A DNA stretch of 32,718 nt, from contig CALJKH010000225.1 in NCBI GenBank assembly GCA_937973575.1, positions 1-32,718 of the forward strand, written 5' to 3'. Below, one piece after another: positions 31,574 to 32,718 of the stretch. Both the position numbers and the translations under genes were made by a program. Under the pieces are notes generated by a model, which saw only the letters and a program-made list of their open reading frames with translations, did not search any database and was not told the origin of the DNA. Position 1 is the first letter of the stretch. Every line of letters starts with the position of its first letter. The stretch comes from an uncultured Solirubrobacterales bacterium. Lineage in GTDB: Bacteria > Actinomycetota > Thermoleophilia > Solirubrobacterales > Solirubrobacteraceae.

Positions 31574-32674
31574 TTAGTCCAACTTGGAAAGAGCATCCTC
31601 GATTGTTTCGACAACTCTGGCCGCCTGCCCTGCCGTAAGTACAGGGCTAATCGGAATTGCAAGATTGGTGCTCGCAAGCTCCTCTGTTCCCGGCAGGTCA
31701 ACGCCAGCTCCCCATTCGGCCATTGACGGCTGGCGGTGCACTGGAACCCGGTAATAGCCGCGCGCCTCAATGCCAGCCTCGTTGAGCGCTGCTCCGAGTT
31801 CATCAGCGCGCGGGTGACGAATCACATAGAGGTGCCACGCAGGGTCAGCGCCATCAACTGGCACAAGAGGTGTGACGAAGTCGGCGATGCCAGCTTCCGC
31901 GTAGGCAGCTGCTGCAGCTCGACGACCTTCAGTCCAGCTCGGCAGTGCTGGAAGTAGGACCCGGAGGATTGATGCCTGGATCTCGTCGAGGCGACTGTTT
32001 CGGCCGATGTAGTCGAATGTCTTCTTGTCCTTGGAGCCGTGGAAACGGAGTGTGCGGACCATCTCCGCGACAGACTCATCCGAAGTAACGACTGCGCCGC
32101 CATCACCAAAGCAGCCGAGGTTCTTTGACGGGAAGAAGCTGAAGCTCGCCGCCCGACCAAGCGACCCTGCAGGCTTGCCGTTCAGGGTGGCCCCAGCGGC
32201 TTGGGCTGCGTCCTCCACTACTTGGACTCCAAGAGCTTCAATCTCAGGTACCGGGGCGACATTGCCAAACAGGTCAACTGCCACAACCGCCTTCGTACGC
32301 GGGGTTAGAGCAGCCTTGACAGTCTCGGCCGTGATGCAACCAGTGGTTGGGTCAATGTCGCAGAACACCGGTGTTGCGCCTGTCGGCGGTACAGCTTCGG
32401 CGGTTGCGTAGAAGGTCAGCGAGGGAACGACCACTTCGTCCTCAGGCCCAACTCCAACACTGCGCAGCGCCAGCTCAAGTGCGTCAGTGCCGTTGGCAAC
32501 GCCGACAGCTGCCTTGGTTCCGGTTGCTCCCGCAAACTCGCACTCGAACTCAGAAACCTCTGGGCCGAGGATGAACCTGCCCCCCTTGACGACACCTGCG
32601 ATGGCCTCATCGATTGCTCCACGCAGAGGCTCAAGCGGCGTTGAAGTGTCAAACAGGGGTATGCGTTCAGTCAT
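31574..32674 (-). CDS. DegT/DnrJ/EryC1/StrS family PLP aminotransferase
   Basis: The product has 366 residues. VANGTDALELALR (59-71) binds the phosphate, SLTFYATAEAVPPTGATPVF (85-104) follows, VVEDAAQAAGA (152-162, Asp155 contacts the PLP nitrogen), and SFSFFPSKNLGCFGDGGAVV (177-196) holds the Schiff-base Lys184. RNSRLDEIQASIL (225-237) completes the fold type I signature. These enzymes add an amino group to a keto-deoxy nucleotide sugar. With the dehydratase at 28633..30540 it is well placed to make a 4-amino-4,6-dideoxyhexose. ATG at 32674 is preferred; a TTG at 32698 would add eight residues. It is the first gene of the leftward operon visible here; upstream genes lie beyond the window. 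Confidence 0.95.
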   Translation of the reverse strand: MTERIPLFDTSTPLEPLRGAIDEAIAGVVKGGRFILGPEVSEFECEFAGATGTKAAVGVANGTDALELALRSVGVGPEDEVVVPSLTFYATAEAVPPTGATPVFCDIDPTTGCITAETVKAALTPRTKAVVAVDLFGNVAPVPEIEALGVQVVEDAAQAAGATLNGKPAGSLGRAASFSFFPSKNLGCFGDGGAVVTSDESVAEMVRTLRFHGSKDKKTFDYIGRNSRLDEIQASILRVLLPALPSWTEGRRAAAAAYAEAGIADFVTPLVPVDGADPAWHLYVIRHPRADELGAALNEAGIEARGYYRVPVHRQPSMAEWGAGVDLPGTEELASTNLAIPISPVLTAGQAARVVETIEDALSKLD

Positions 32675-32718
32675 TGCTTTTAAAGCTAGTCGCGCCAACG
32701 GCGCTGCCCAAGCAGGTT

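Noticed and set aside
32676..32686. GCTTT-T-AAAGC inverted repeat upstream of the aminotransferase
   Set aside because: The arms are only five bases and A/T-rich in part; chance occurrence is likely and no promoter boxes accompany it.
1..32718. CRISPR arrays, insertion sequences, phage or toxin-antitoxin genes
   Set aside because: No regularly spaced repeats, transposase motifs or phage structural genes were recognised on either strand.

Overview
The window looks like a chromosomal segment of a GC-rich, high-G+C Gram-positive bacterium. The best guess is a member of the Thermoleophilia/Solirubrobacterales branch of Actinobacteria. This is an inference from three things: an acidic protein (700..1269) of a type I associate with that lineage, an AftD-like arabinofuranosyltransferase, and frequent GTG/TTG starts with weak ribosome binding sites. 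No mobile element, phage gene, CRISPR array or rRNA was seen. No gap between genes exceeds about 300 bases.

Left part (1..7541): the 3' end of an unidentified gene, a small conserved actinobacterial-type protein, the acidic protein, a tRNA-Ala(CGC), polyphosphate kinase (ppk1), transketolase (tkt, convergent with ppk1 and overlapping it at the stop codons), a short-chain dehydrogenase and a divergent alpha/beta hydrolase. This is housekeeping and central metabolism.

Right part (7628..32674): a continuous cell-surface glycan locus. A leftward trio (GT4, GT2, monotopic sugar-phosphate transferase) supplies the lipid-primer step. It is followed by a GT2 rhamnosyltransferase-like enzyme, a Wzx-like flippase, a GT-B enzyme, a small membrane protein, a methyltransferase, an ArnT/PMT-like GT-C enzyme and a 1505-residue AftD-like GT-C enzyme with discoidin-like domains. 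From 32674 down to 21465 runs a tight leftward cluster of eight genes: PLP sugar aminotransferase, DUF354 protein, membrane-bound nucleotide-sugar 4,6-dehydratase, LytR_C-domain protein, FlgD-Ig/calcium-loop secreted protein, acyltransferase-3 with an extracellular LamG-like region, GT4 glycosyltransferase and methyltransferase.

Together these genes could make an amino-deoxy nucleotide sugar, load it on a lipid carrier, extend and flip the oligosaccharide, and then add sugars and acyl groups outside the membrane. The most unusual points are the apparently permuted LamG halves in the acyltransferase, the stand-alone LytR_C and FlgD-Ig envelope proteins inside a glycan operon, the AftD-like enzyme in a probable non-mycolate actinobacterium, and two large intergenic hairpins at 7543..7625 and 11599..11695.
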